A DNA stretch of 63,419 nt, from positions 1 to 63,419 of IMG/VR virus record IMGVR_UViG_3300026512_000011; one strand, 5' to 3'. Under the pieces are notes generated by a model. It was given only the letters and a program-made list of their open reading frames with translations. It ran no database searches and was not told where the DNA came from. Below, one piece after another: positions 44,428-53,750 of this stretch. Made by a program: the position numbers and the translations under genes. Position 1 is the first letter of the stretch; each line of letters begins with the position of its first letter. Origin of the DNA: a virus.

Positions 44428-44451
44428 CATTAATCTGATTTAGATTAAATT
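44424..44451 (+). promoter_or_regulatory. Promoter with inverted-repeat operator before nrdD
   Basis: TTGACA (44424-44429) and TAAATT (44446-44451), 16 bp apart. The spacer holds a perfect inverted repeat TTAATCT-GATTT-AGATTAA (44430-44448), placed where a repressor would block RNA polymerase. It does not look like an NrdR box. The -35 overlaps the nrdG stop. Confidence 0.6.
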
Positions 44452-44483
44452 TTATATCCCAAAGAACAAAAGAGGAGGTAGGT

Positions 44484-47400
44484 ATGAAGTCGAAGTATCA
44501 CAAAGTAATTGACTTGTATTTTAAGAACCACGACATCGCAAGAAATAATGCCAATTTTGTTAGGAGTATTTCTAATTTAGAGGGAATTGTAGTTGGTGAA
44601 GTACTGAAAGATTACTTTTTTGATGTAGTTGCTCACGATATTCCGATAAAAACACTTCATAATGAAGGATGGGCATATCTTCACCAAACCTTTAAATCAT
44701 TAAGTCCATATTCTTATACTGGAAAGAATGTTTTGATATTTAAAGTTAATAATGAAATAAAAATGATGTCATTTGAAGATGCTTATGAATATTTTGATGT
44801 AGATGAAATTTTAGTTGATTCGGAAAAAGAAGTTTACCAAAAAGATTTAACAAAATTAGATGTTCAAGTTCTTGATAGAAATGGATGGACAAAAGTAACT
44901 AAAATAACGAAAAAGAAAAGAACGAAAGATATTGTTATCTTAAAAACAAGGCATTCTGAAATAATAGAAATTACAGAAGACCATCCTGTTATAATTGGAG
45001 AAGATTGCGATAAAGATGTTATTTATGCTTCTGAAGTAATCCCTTATAAACACAAACAATTTAAAATTTCTTTAAATGATAAACTTGAAGAAGAGAATAT
45101 TTTTGGTGTTAATGAAATTGATATGGCTGATTTTGTTGATTTTGGTGATTACTATATTTATTCTGATTATATAATGAAAAGAGGAAAAGATACAGGATTT
45201 ATAAAAAGAAGGATTAGATTAACAGGTGAATTAGGTTATTTAATAGGTTATATTTTGGCTGAAGGTTATGTTGATAAAACATTTACAAAAATTGTTATAG
45301 AAAACAAAGATAAAGAATTACTTGAGGTATTTTTAGGAATTTTATTTACTAATTTAGGTGTTGTAGGTTATTTAAAGAATAAAGGAGATGTTTATGCTTT
45401 AGAAGTTCGCAATGTAGCTTTTTACGATTTTGTTAAATTATTTGCTGAAATAGATTATTATGCAGATGGCAAACATTTAAGTAAAGATATTCTTAAATAC
45501 TCAAAAGAATTTATTGCAGGCATAATAGCAGGTATTATAGATGGAGATGGGACTTTAGGCTCTAATGGACAAATAAATATAAGATTAACTTCAGGTAAGT
45601 TAATTTATCAGTTAAGTTATCTTTTAAGATTATTGGGCTATTATCCAACAATTAGTTACTGCGATAATAAAGTTAAAGATTCAGAAAATAATGAACTTAC
45701 AAAAACAATAAAACAAAGAAGAGATATATATGCTTTAATGTTTACAGTAAGAAAATTTAGTTCTGCTTATGAACTTCCTTCCATAAAATTTACAAAAGCA
45801 TTAGATTTTGCTAATACTTTAGATAGAAATACAATCTTCTATAAAGAGAACGAATGGGTAAATGTTCATAGCGTAAAGAAAATAAACAATCCTCTTGTTT
45901 TGAATGAAATAGAATATGTTTATGATATTACAACCGAATCTCACACATTTGCACTCCACAATATTTGGGTTCATAACTGCGTAGGACTTTCAGCTAAAGA
46001 TGTTGCTATGTTCGGTTTACAATCTAATGCTAAAAATGAAAGAAAAGCTAAACCTCCTAAAAGATTAGAAACTCTCTTTATGCAATGTGCTAATCTTATA
46101 TGTCTAATTGCTCAAGAAATTTCAGGAGCTACATCCTTAAACGATATTTCTACAATAGGAGCAAGTTATCTCTATTTCCTTGAAAAGGAATTTGGACTAA
46201 AATATGACCACCATAAGTTAGTTAATATTTGGCAAGAATTTCTTTACAACATAAACCTTCCATTCAGAGTAGGAATGCAATCTCCATTTTCTAACATAAC
46301 TCTTGAATTTGGTAAACCTAATCCTCATCTTGCTAATGAATATGTTGTATTTGCAGGGCAAGTAAAAGAAAGGAAATACAAAGACATACCATCTGAATAT
46401 TACAATAGAGTTGTAGATGCATTTGTAGATGCGATGAGTGAAGGAGATGCTGATGGAAAACCTTTTACCTTTCCGCTGATTACAGTTAATATTTACGATG
46501 ATTTTGATTGGGATAATCCAATATTTAAAAAACTACTTGAAAAATCTGAATATTTTGGTGGTCTTTACTTCCAGAATTATATGACTAAACCCTTTACAAC
46601 TGATAGTATTTATAAACAAAAGAATAAATTTTTAGAGCCTTTTGATATAGGAATGATATACAGCAATTGTTGTTATTATCCAACTCAAGAAATGTTTGTG
46701 TATAAGAATGGTAAAGTTTTAGACAAACTTACAATTGAGGAATTTTTCAATAAATATAAAGGAAATCTAATAAGAAAAGATAATGATGAGAAAAAAGCCG
46801 AATGGTATGAATTGAGCGACCAAGTATATGTTCCTGCGTTGAATTTAGATACAGGGAAGATTGAACCAAAGAGAGTTTCAAAATTACTGAAGATAAAATC
46901 TGATAAACTTGTTACTGTTGTGTTGAGAAATGGTGCTGAATTAAAATGTGAACCTACTCATCCTTTTATTGTTTTTGATTTTGAAAATGGAAGATTAGTA
47001 AGGAAATTTGCAAAAGATTTGACTATTGCAGATGTTGTTCCAGTTACTAAAGATTTAAATTCTTATGAATTAGTAAAAGTTGAAAGTATAAAAGTAGAAG
47101 AACTTGATTATGAACAAGTCTTTTATGATATTGAGGTAGAGGATAATCATACATTTGTATTGGCGAATGGTATTATTGGAAGTAATTGCAGAATGACCTT
47201 CAATATTGATGATGTTCTAAAATATACAGGTTCTAATCCATTTCATTCAAATAGTGGAATTGGAGGAATTGGAGTTTTTAATATAAATATGAACAGAATT
47301 CTCTTTTTAGCTAAAGATAATTTTGAATATTTCAAAAAACTTTTTGATTATATTTATGAAATTGGAGTAAAAACTCTTCAAAGAAAAAGACAATTTATTA

Positions 47401-47816
47401 GAGAACATTGGGAAGATTTATATCCATATCTCTCTTTCTACCAAAAAACAGATAAATCTCTATTTAATATAATTTCAGTTGTAGGGACTCACGAAGGATT
47501 AATTAATGCAGGATTTAAAGATGGATTAAAATCTGAAGAAGGCAAAGAATATGCAATAAAACTTGCTACTTACATTAGAGAGAAGATAGAACAATCTATT
47601 GAAAAATATGGAGAACTCTTTAATTTAGAGTATGCTCCATCTGAAAATGCTGGATGTAGATTAGCTGAAAAAGATTTAGCCTTTGCTAACAGAGTTGCTA
47701 AATATTTATCCAGTAAAGATATTTCTTTATCTGAAGATGAATATTTGGATAGAATTTCTAAATATATAATTGATTCCCTGAAGGAAGATATATTTAATAA
47801 AGTTGCAATAGAATAA
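44484..47816 (+). CDS. nrdD: Anaerobic (class III) ribonucleotide reductase NrdD, N-terminal part, with two inteins
   Basis: 1110 residues, of which ~516 are NrdD. Extein landmarks: KTLHNEGWAYLHQTFKSLSPY joining to CVGLSAKDVAMFGLQ, the ISGATSLNDISTIGASYL stretch, FPLITVNIYDDFDWDNP, and SNC joining to CRMTFNID, all typical of class III reductases. It reduces ribonucleotides using a thiyl radical made from a glycyl radical. The zinc site and glycyl-radical site are missing here and lie in the next gene. Two inteins (residues 77-498 and 730-901) must be spliced out before activity. Preceded by a promoter with an operator-like repeat. Confidence 0.88.
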   Translation: MKSKYHKVIDLYFKNHDIARNNANFVRSISNLEGIVVGEVLKDYFFDVVAHDIPIKTLHNEGWAYLHQTFKSLSPYSYTGKNVLIFKVNNEIKMMSFEDAYEYFDVDEILVDSEKEVYQKDLTKLDVQVLDRNGWTKVTKITKKKRTKDIVILKTRHSEIIEITEDHPVIIGEDCDKDVIYASEVIPYKHKQFKISLNDKLEEENIFGVNEIDMADFVDFGDYYIYSDYIMKRGKDTGFIKRRIRLTGELGYLIGYILAEGYVDKTFTKIVIENKDKELLEVFLGILFTNLGVVGYLKNKGDVYALEVRNVAFYDFVKLFAEIDYYADGKHLSKDILKYSKEFIAGIIAGIIDGDGTLGSNGQINIRLTSGKLIYQLSYLLRLLGYYPTISYCDNKVKDSENNELTKTIKQRRDIYALMFTVRKFSSAYELPSIKFTKALDFANTLDRNTIFYKENEWVNVHSVKKINNPLVLNEIEYVYDITTESHTFALHNIWVHNCVGLSAKDVAMFGLQSNAKNERKAKPPKRLETLFMQCANLICLIAQEISGATSLNDISTIGASYLYFLEKEFGLKYDHHKLVNIWQEFLYNINLPFRVGMQSPFSNITLEFGKPNPHLANEYVVFAGQVKERKYKDIPSEYYNRVVDAFVDAMSEGDADGKPFTFPLITVNIYDDFDWDNPIFKKLLEKSEYFGGLYFQNYMTKPFTTDSIYKQKNKFLEPFDIGMIYSNCCYYPTQEMFVYKNGKVLDKLTIEEFFNKYKGNLIRKDNDEKKAEWYELSDQVYVPALNLDTGKIEPKRVSKLLKIKSDKLVTVVLRNGAELKCEPTHPFIVFDFENGRLVRKFAKDLTIADVVPVTKDLNSYELVKVESIKVEELDYEQVFYDIEVEDNHTFVLANGIIGSNCRMTFNIDDVLKYTGSNPFHSNSGIGGIGVFNINMNRILFLAKDNFEYFKKLFDYIYEIGVKTLQRKRQFIREHWEDLYPYLSFYQKTDKSLFNIISVVGTHEGLINAGFKDGLKSEEGKEYAIKLATYIREKIEQSIEKYGELFNLEYAPSENAGCRLAEKDLAFANRVAKYLSSKDISLSEDEYLDRISKYIIDSLKEDIFNKVAIE
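44712..45977 (+). other. Intein 1 in NrdD with LAGLIDADG endonuclease (422 aa)
   Basis: From Ser77 to Asn498, ending HNIWVHN with Cys as next extein residue. Joining the exteins gives SLSPY-CVGLS, the normal NrdD reading. Block B-like TEDHPV (~164-169) is present. The homing endonuclease motifs are LIGYILAEGY (~253-262) and IIAGIIDGDGT (~347-357), both with their acidic residue, so it may still be mobile. The N-terminal nucleophile is Ser rather than the usual Cys. Confidence 0.82.
46671..47186 (+). other. Intein 2 in NrdD, mini-intein without endonuclease (172 aa)
   Basis: From Cys730 (CYYPTQEMFVY) to Asn901 (LANGIIGSN) followed by Cys. Block B CEPTHPF (~818) and block F/G VFYDIEVEDNHTFVLANGI are clear. 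Splicing gives SNC-CRMTF, restoring the paired Cys found in NrdD. No LAGLIDADG motif, so it cannot home by itself. Confidence 0.85.
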
Positions 47817-47835
47817 TTTATCGGAGGTAATGAAG

Positions 47836-48354
47836 ATGATAAAGCCAAAAATGTATGTTCAAGGAGATGTAGAATCAGGGAAAGTATTTCTTACATCGGG
47901 ATTTCAACTTCCATTTCAAGAAGAGGATTTGCTTACACAAGTAGATAATGCAGGACTGTTTCAAGGATTTGCAAGTGGAGGTGCCGTGCTCCACCTGTTC
48001 ACAAATGAAGAGTTATCAGTTGAACAGCAAATTAAATTAGTCAAATCAATTATGAATAATTTTCCAGTTTATTATATGACAAAAACTCCTTTCTTAACGA
48101 CTTGTAATTCTTGTGGACATAAAATGGTAGGGAAACACAACAAATGTGAAAAGTGTGGTTCGGATGATGTTACATTGTGGAGTAGACCTATTGGATATTT
48201 CAGACCAGTAATGAGGAAAAATGTAGATAAGAATTTTGAGAATGCAGAATATAAGTTTTGGCTTGATGGAAGAATAAAAGATTTTTCTACAAGAAAAGAA
48301 GTTACAGAAAAAGATGTAAATGATTTAATTGAAGAAATAAATGAAGGAATGTAA
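47836..48354 (+). CDS. nrdD: NrdD C-terminal part with zinc site and glycyl radical
   Basis: 172 residues, the missing C-terminal part of class III reductase: FQGFASGGAVLHLF, then TPFLTTCNSCGHK with KCEKCG (zinc Cys ~90, 93, 104, 107), then WSRPIGYFRPV, where Gly120 should carry the radical. A full stop codon ends the preceding gene and this one has its own GGAGGT RBS, so the protein is truly made as two chains. Together they make ~690 extein residues, the length of a normal single-chain NrdD. The ATG at 47836 is better spaced from the RBS than the one at 47830. Confidence 0.85.
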   Translation: MIKPKMYVQGDVESGKVFLTSGFQLPFQEEDLLTQVDNAGLFQGFASGGAVLHLFTNEELSVEQQIKLVKSIMNNFPVYYMTKTPFLTTCNSCGHKMVGKHNKCEKCGSDDVTLWSRPIGYFRPVMRKNVDKNFENAEYKFWLDGRIKDFSTRKEVTEKDVNDLIEEINEGM

Positions 48355-48381
48355 AAGTGCCTGCTTTTGCAGGCACTTTTT
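48353..48381 (+). terminator. Intrinsic terminator after the NrdD unit
   Basis: A perfect 12-bp stem (AAAAGTGCCTGC at 48353-48364, GCAGGCACTTTT at 48369-48380) with a TTTT loop and T-rich tail. The only clear terminator I see in the right arm. Confidence 0.88.
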
Positions 48382-48401
48382 AATTAATTTGGGAGTTAAA
48401 A

Positions 48402-48743
48402 TTGAAAGTTAGGTATTGTAAAATTTGTGGTAAAGAAATTACAGATAAAGATGTTTATAAATGCTATAAATCAATTTGTAAAGATTGTTTTTATAGAAAA
48501 TACATTCAACCTAAATCTCAAGATATTTATGAAAAATATATTAAGCCTAAAAGAAAATTAAATTATTCCAAGTATAGGATTTATATGAGAAGATATATGA
48601 AAGAATATGCAAGATTTAAAAGGCATAAACTTTCCAATTATGTTCCTGTTTATAAAAAACATAAACATATAGTAGTTGACTTATCTTTAATTAAATCTAA
48701 ATTAAAACATATATTAATCAAACATACAACAGGAGGAATGTAA
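48402..48743 (+). CDS. Basic zinc-ribbon-like protein (TTG start)
   Basis: 113 residues. Four Cys near the N-terminus (CKICG and CKDC) form a likely zinc ribbon, followed by a Lys/Arg/Tyr-rich chain (YRIYMRRYMKEYARFKRHK). Probably binds nucleic acid. TTG start with GGGAG upstream, directly after a terminator, so expression must come from read-through or an unseen promoter. Confidence 0.55.
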   Translation: MKVRYCKICGKEITDKDVYKCYKSICKDCFYRKYIQPKSQDIYEKYIKPKRKLNYSKYRIYMRRYMKEYARFKRHKLSNYVPVYKKHKHIVVDLSLIKSKLKHILIKHTTGGM

Positions 48744-49333
48744 TGAAAATAAAAACCAACAAAAAGATTTTTATGTTTTCGCCTTATTTAGATGCTAAAA
48801 CTAAAAGGTTTATTTATCTAACCGATAAGTTTATTATTTTTAATAATAAGGAGGAAGTAGAAAAAATTTGCCAAGAAAAGAAAACATCAGAATTAAACAA
48901 AACTATTTATGTTATAGATGGAGAATCATATATACCTTATACCAATAAAAGAGTAAGAAAAGCCACTGATAAATTCATATTAGAAAAACTTTTGCCTCCT
49001 CACCTAACCATTATTAGAGATTATCTTCATAAACTTATTTTAGTAGGAAGAATGACAACTCCGATTATTTTAATATCTGAATCAGCATCAGGAAGTAATG
49101 CAGTAATGGATGTGGCTTTTATAGATAATATAGATAATCCTAAAGTTCTTAAAAAGATAAATGGATTTACTATTGCAGATATTAGAGGATTCGGAAGAGA
49201 CAATAAATTGTATTTCTTATATGCTGATTATTCAAAAGAAGCACTCCAAAAAAGAGTAAGTCTATTCTTCAATCCAAATTTACCGATAGAAAATATAGAG
49301 AGTGAGGAATATAACTTCGGATTGATTACATAA
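48743..49333 (+). CDS. Hypothetical protein
   Basis: 196 residues, mixed alpha/beta, with no motif I can name. Segments such as YVIDGESYIPYTNKRV and LVGRMTTPIILISESAS look like a folded enzyme or binding domain. It shares a TAATG overlap with the previous gene and precedes a promoter. Confidence 0.5.
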   Translation: MKIKTNKKIFMFSPYLDAKTKRFIYLTDKFIIFNNKEEVEKICQEKKTSELNKTIYVIDGESYIPYTNKRVRKATDKFILEKLLPPHLTIIRDYLHKLILVGRMTTPIILISESASGSNAVMDVAFIDNIDNPKVLKKINGFTIADIRGFGRDNKLYFLYADYSKEALQKRVSLFFNPNLPIENIESEEYNFGLIT

Positions 49334-49337
49334 GATA

Positions 49338-49365
49338 TTGACAACTGAAATTAAGAGCATATATT
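49338..49365 (+). promoter_or_regulatory. Promoter for the SSB-RecA unit
   Basis: TTGACA (49338-49343) and TATATT (49360-49365) with a 16-bp spacer, ahead of the recombination genes. A near-palindrome (TTAAGAG...GTTAACTTAA) lies around it. Confidence 0.72.
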
Positions 49366-49395
49366 AAGAGTTAACTTAATAGTAAGGAGGTTAAA

Positions 49396-49611
49396 TTGAA
49401 AGTAAAACAGTTAACAGTTAGTAGGAGTGTTAAACTATCAATCAATTACAATTCAATCCAATCTACTATTTCAGTTACAGCTGAAATTGATAACAATGAA
49501 AACGAACAACAAGTGTATAATCAATTATCATCAATGGTTGATGTAATGTTAGAAAAAGATATTCAAAATCAAATGCAAAATTTAATAAAATTTGAAGGTA
49601 AATATCTATAA
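49396..49611 (+). CDS. Small conserved-type phage protein upstream of SSB (TTG start)
   Basis: 71 residues beginning VKQLTVSRSVKLSINYNSIQ and ending in a helix. Similar small proteins occur next to SSB/RecA genes in other phages, but I know no function. TTG start, AAGGAGGT upstream. Confidence 0.5.
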   Translation: MKVKQLTVSRSVKLSINYNSIQSTISVTAEIDNNENEQQVYNQLSSMVDVMLEKDIQNQMQNLIKFEGKYL

Positions 49612-49622
49612 AGGAGGTAGAA

Positions 49623-50702
49623 ATGTTTGAAGTAGATTTAAGCTGGCTTGATGAACTCCAAAATCAAGGCAAAACTAATAATTATCAACAAAAAGAAAGA
49701 TTTATTAAATGGTTAGAAATTCCAAAAGAACAAGGAGAATTAGTAGAGATTAGATTACTTCCTCCAAGTAGAGAAATAAAAAATCCTATTAAATTTTATC
49801 AACATTGGGGAATAACTGAAAAACCATTTAATTGTTTACAAACTTGGGGAGAGGAATGTCCTATTTGTAAACTTATTAAAGATGCAGTTTCGTTTGTTTA
49901 TAGTTCAGATTTACAACCTCAACAAAAGAAAGAACTCTCAAAAGAAATCTACAAATATCAATCCAGATATCAATATCTTTTTTATGCACTTAAAGTAGTA
50001 GATAATAAACCTATGATTCTCAATCTTTATCTTGTAAGATTTCCTAAAACAATAGTTGAAGAGAAATGGGGAGTAATGGTTAAAAATGGAGTTATTGATT
50101 TATTTTCTCCTGAAACAGGAGTTCCTGTTAAAATTATGAGAGGAAATAAAGAACTAATTAGACTTGAAGGCAATATTCCAATTAATATCAAAAATGCTTT
50201 AGACTCAATTAGAGACGAAATAAAACCTTTACCTGAAGTAATATATAAACCAAAACAAGAAGAGATTGTAGAATCTCTAAAAATTTTATATAACAAAATT
50301 CAAAAGAAATTAAATGTTTTTGGATTAGAAGATTATACTCCATCTCCAGAGTTATTAGAACTAATATCATTAGACATTGATTCAAATAAAGAACCTCAAA
50401 ATGATTCTACTTTTAAAGTAAATGTTCAATCAAATATTCTTGCAAACGACAATAGCACAGAATCTAAAACAATTGATATAATGCCGATAGGAGATTTAAA
50501 TTTTGATTCGTTTGAACATAAAATTAGTTTTCTTAACCAAACTTTATTCTTAAACAACATTCCAGATGATATTGTGGTTTGTATAGGCAATTTCGGGTAT
50601 TCTGATAAGTGTAATAATTGTGAATATGCAGAACATTGTAAATCAATTATAGACATTGCTAAAACTGAAGATGCAAGAGTGATATATGAAATGTCCAGAT
50701 AA
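49623..50702 (+). CDS. gp32-like single-stranded DNA-binding protein
   Basis: 359 residues. The core has EIRLLPPS, then HWGI...FNCLQTWGEECPICK (His/Cys zinc ligands, ~61-82) and YQYLFYALKVVDNKP, as in T4 gp32-type proteins. A second Cys group near the C-terminus (CIGNFGYSDKCNNCEYAEHC, ~321-340) is a common phage addition. It coats ssDNA for UvsX and the replisome. Directly upstream of uvsX in the same unit. Confidence 0.78.
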   Translation: MFEVDLSWLDELQNQGKTNNYQQKERFIKWLEIPKEQGELVEIRLLPPSREIKNPIKFYQHWGITEKPFNCLQTWGEECPICKLIKDAVSFVYSSDLQPQQKKELSKEIYKYQSRYQYLFYALKVVDNKPMILNLYLVRFPKTIVEEKWGVMVKNGVIDLFSPETGVPVKIMRGNKELIRLEGNIPINIKNALDSIRDEIKPLPEVIYKPKQEEIVESLKILYNKIQKKLNVFGLEDYTPSPELLELISLDIDSNKEPQNDSTFKVNVQSNILANDNSTESKTIDIMPIGDLNFDSFEHKISFLNQTLFLNNIPDDIVVCIGNFGYSDKCNNCEYAEHCKSIIDIAKTEDARVIYEMSR

Positions 50703-50719
50703 ATAAGGAGGGTAATGAA

Positions 50720-51811
50720 ATGAGTTGGAAAGAAATAGGAATTAAAGATTATCTCCAAACTCCAATTACTATGCTTAACATATCAACAGGTGGTAGGGGT
50801 ATTCCTCTACCATCTATGTTTATGGTATGGGGAGTAAAAGATTCAGGAAAAACAACTCTATCTCAAACTATTCCAGTTTGGTATTTAAAAAAATATCCCG
50901 AATCAAAATTTATTTATGTAGATACAGAATTAAAGATGGATAAAGTTAGATTAGCCTCATTTCTATTAACAAATAAAATCAATCCAAATAGAGTTAGAAT
51001 AATTCAATCTTCATATATAGAAGATGTATTTCCTACTCTTTTATCAGAAATAAGAGAACAATCAGTATTAGGTAACTCGGTTGTAATAGTTATAGATTCT
51101 ATCGCTGATTTAATTCCTAAACCTAAAACTAACAAAAAAGGAGAAATAAAAGAAGAATCAGGTGGATATTCAGGAGCTAAAACAGTAGTAGAAATATCTA
51201 AACAACTTCAATTATTAGCAACCGAAATTAAAGACACAAATTCTTTAGTTATCCTTGTTAATCAAGCAAGGCAAAATCTTTCTACTGGTAGAGGTTATCA
51301 ATATAAAGGAGGAGAACACTTAAAACATAAAGTCCCAATAATAATAAGAATGAAACCTGCTTCTAAAAAAGTAGAAAAAGTAGGAGATGTTGAAATAGAA
51401 AAAGGAGTATTATCTGAATTTGTAGTAGAAAAGAATCAATTATTTATTCCCAGATTACAAGGATATATTTACATAGATAACTCTACTGGTATAAATTCCG
51501 TTATTTCGAACATAGAAACTTTGCTTAAATATGGGATTGTTAAAAAGGCTGGAGCTTGGAAGTTTGTTAAAGTAGGAGATAAAGAATATAAATGGAGAAC
51601 TGAAGAAGAATTTATGAAGCTAATGAATGAGAATGATAAATTTTATGTAGCATTAAATTATGCTCTTTATAAATATTTTTATGATAAATACGATAGTGAT
51701 ATTATAAAAGTTAAGCTAATAGATGTATTAAATAAGTATGAAGAGTTATTAGAAATACCAAAAACAGAATTACCTGAAGAGGCTAAAAGATTAAAGGAGG
51801 TAATTGAGTAA
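50720..51811 (+). CDS. RecA/UvsX-like recombinase
   Basis: 363 residues. Walker A GVKDSGKTT (38-46), Walker B-like VVIVIDSIADLI (~120-131), a GGYSGAKTVVEISKQLQLLA segment and NQARQNLSTGRGYQYKGGEH (loop and following region). It performs strand exchange with gp32-like SSB and the SbcCD pair. The C-terminal ~90 residues are a separate helical domain. Confidence 0.88.
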   Translation: MSWKEIGIKDYLQTPITMLNISTGGRGIPLPSMFMVWGVKDSGKTTLSQTIPVWYLKKYPESKFIYVDTELKMDKVRLASFLLTNKINPNRVRIIQSSYIEDVFPTLLSEIREQSVLGNSVVIVIDSIADLIPKPKTNKKGEIKEESGGYSGAKTVVEISKQLQLLATEIKDTNSLVILVNQARQNLSTGRGYQYKGGEHLKHKVPIIIRMKPASKKVEKVGDVEIEKGVLSEFVVEKNQLFIPRLQGYIYIDNSTGINSVISNIETLLKYGIVKKAGAWKFVKVGDKEYKWRTEEEFMKLMNENDKFYVALNYALYKYFYDKYDSDIIKVKLIDVLNKYEELLEIPKTELPEEAKRLKEVIE

Positions 51812-51836
51812 ATTCATCCAAAGTAAGGAGGTATAA

Positions 51837-53375
51837 ATGAAAGCTATTCAAAAGGGAATGTTTTTATATTTTGATGATTTGAAAGATTATGAGGTAAAAT
51901 ATTTAAAGAGAATATTAACCAAAGAAAATTATCAAAAGGTAAAAGGTAAATTACAATTACAAAGAAGAGTAGAAATGTTATTTTATGATTCTACCTTAAA
52001 TCAATATTATACACTATTTGGATACTCTCAATACTTAAAAAAGAAAATTCCAAATCTTCAAATAGAAGCAGAAATACCCGATGCTTTAAAATTAGGAGTA
52101 GATTTAAAAACATTAGGTAAGTATGAGTTAAGAGATTATCAACAAGTAGCAGTAAGAAATTGTCTTTTAAAAAAATTTGGAACTGCTGTTCTTTTTATGG
52201 GTGCAGGCAAAACATTAATAATGGCTAAAATAACTCAAATTTTAGATAAACCTACTTTAATTATAGTCCCTACATCTCAATTATCTGAACAAATATACAA
52301 TTTCTTTGTCCAATCAGGAGCTTTTAATATTGAAGATGTAGGTAGGTTGGATGGTAAAGTAAAAAAACCATCTAAATTTACAATAGCTACTATGCAAACT
52401 ATATCTTCAATGATTGATAATAATCCTGTATTATTAAATAATTATAAAATTATAATGAACGATGAGAACCAGACGACACAACAATCAAATACAGGATTAA
52501 AAATCTTTAACTTTTTTAATAAACAAGTTGATTATTTTATAGGTTTTACAGGAACTCCTTATCGTTATCTTAATCCCGATAAATCAATAGAAGATTTTAT
52601 AATGTTAGGATTTGTAGGCTCTCCTATTGTAGAAGTAGGATTAAAGTTTTTAATAGAAAAAGGATATTTAACAAGACCGATAGTGTATATGGAAAATATA
52701 ACTACTCCTCCTATTACAACTGATTATTGGCAAGCTGTGTATAAAAAAGGAATAGAGAAAAATAAAAGAAGAAATGAATCAATATCTAATTGGATTACTT
52801 ATTTTACAAATAAAAACATATTATCTCTTACAATGGTAAATACTAAAAAACACGCTCAATTGTTGTTTGATTATTTACCTGATGAAATAAAAGACAAAAC
52901 AATAATTCTATTTGGTAACAGGACTGCAATGTTATATATCAATGGAGAATTGAAATATAGAACAATTGAATATTCTAACATTGTCCAAAAAATAAAAGAA
53001 AAAAGAGAATGGAATAACATAATAGCTACTCAAGTATTGGCACAAGGATTTGATTTACCTGAATTACAAGGATTGATATTAGCTTGGGCTGGCAAATCTT
53101 TTGTTCAAGTAATGCAGAGGTTAGGAAGAGTATTAAGATTACATAATAATAAGAAATTAGCATTTGTAGTTGATTATTTTGACAAAACTCACGCATATTT
53201 AAAGAATCATTCATTTAAGAGAATGCAGATGTATAAAAATGAAGGTATAGAAGTCATAACAGATAAAAATTATTTTAAATTCAAAGTAGAAAACAATTTA
53301 CCTCTAACAGAGAGTAATACAGACATTGACAACGACGATAATTTTGATTATATTTTAAATCAAATTGAGTTTTAG
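51837..53375 (+). CDS. UvsW-like SF2 DNA helicase
   Basis: 512 residues. N-terminal ~95-residue domain, then YELRDYQQVAV (Q-motif like), Walker A FMGAGKTLIMA (~120-130), DENQ as motif II (normally DEAH/DECH), TGTP-like FTGTPYRY, and QVMQRLGRVLRL (motif VI). Like T4 UvsW it could remodel branched DNA and R-loops at the switch to recombination-driven replication. The Walker A lacks the usual Thr-Gly start (MGAGKT). Confidence 0.82.
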   Translation: MKAIQKGMFLYFDDLKDYEVKYLKRILTKENYQKVKGKLQLQRRVEMLFYDSTLNQYYTLFGYSQYLKKKIPNLQIEAEIPDALKLGVDLKTLGKYELRDYQQVAVRNCLLKKFGTAVLFMGAGKTLIMAKITQILDKPTLIIVPTSQLSEQIYNFFVQSGAFNIEDVGRLDGKVKKPSKFTIATMQTISSMIDNNPVLLNNYKIIMNDENQTTQQSNTGLKIFNFFNKQVDYFIGFTGTPYRYLNPDKSIEDFIMLGFVGSPIVEVGLKFLIEKGYLTRPIVYMENITTPPITTDYWQAVYKKGIEKNKRRNESISNWITYFTNKNILSLTMVNTKKHAQLLFDYLPDEIKDKTIILFGNRTAMLYINGELKYRTIEYSNIVQKIKEKREWNNIIATQVLAQGFDLPELQGLILAWAGKSFVQVMQRLGRVLRLHNNKKLAFVVDYFDKTHAYLKNHSFKRMQMYKNEGIEVITDKNYFKFKVENNLPLTESNTDIDNDDNFDYILNQIEF

Positions 53376-53388
53376 TAAGGAGGTAACT

Positions 53389-53730
53389 ATGCTAACAACT
53401 AAACAAATATTCCTAATATTTATATTAGTAATTCTTTATACTTATCGCAAACAATTTCTTACTGCACTAAAAAATTTAATACTTCTTCTCAAAAATCCTT
53501 TTATCTTAAAATCTCTAATTCAATCTCTAAAAAGAGAAAAAGTATATTGTAAGTATTGTAAATATTCAATAAAAGGAATAGACGAAAATGAGCCTTATTT
53601 GTGTATAGCCAAGCCTAATATCCAAATAACTCCTTACATAGATTACATATATCCAGTTCCTTGTTCAAGGTATAATTCATATAACAACTGTAAATATTTT
53701 AAATTTGATTGGTTATGGTTTATTAAGTAA
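53389..53730 (+). CDS. Membrane protein with Cys cluster
   Basis: 113 residues from ATG 53389 (AAGGAGGT upstream). One N-terminal TM (~5-20), then a hydrophobic helix, then CKYCKY...C...C...C pattern typical of a small zinc-binding domain. No known function. It interrupts the run of replication genes. Confidence 0.5.
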   Translation: MLTTKQIFLIFILVILYTYRKQFLTALKNLILLLKNPFILKSLIQSLKREKVYCKYCKYSIKGIDENEPYLCIAKPNIQITPYIDYIYPVPCSRYNSYNNCKYFKFDWLWFIK

Positions 53731-53750
53731 GTAAAGTAAAGGAGGAAGAA

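Noticed and set aside
47980-48005. GC-rich hairpin-like stretch inside the NrdD C-terminal gene
   Set aside because: It encodes the conserved GGAVLHLF segment, and the pairing is short; coding constraint explains it.
50027-50758. Minus-strand frames opposite the SSB gene
   Set aside because: They oppose a recognised gene and have no supporting start or neighbour.
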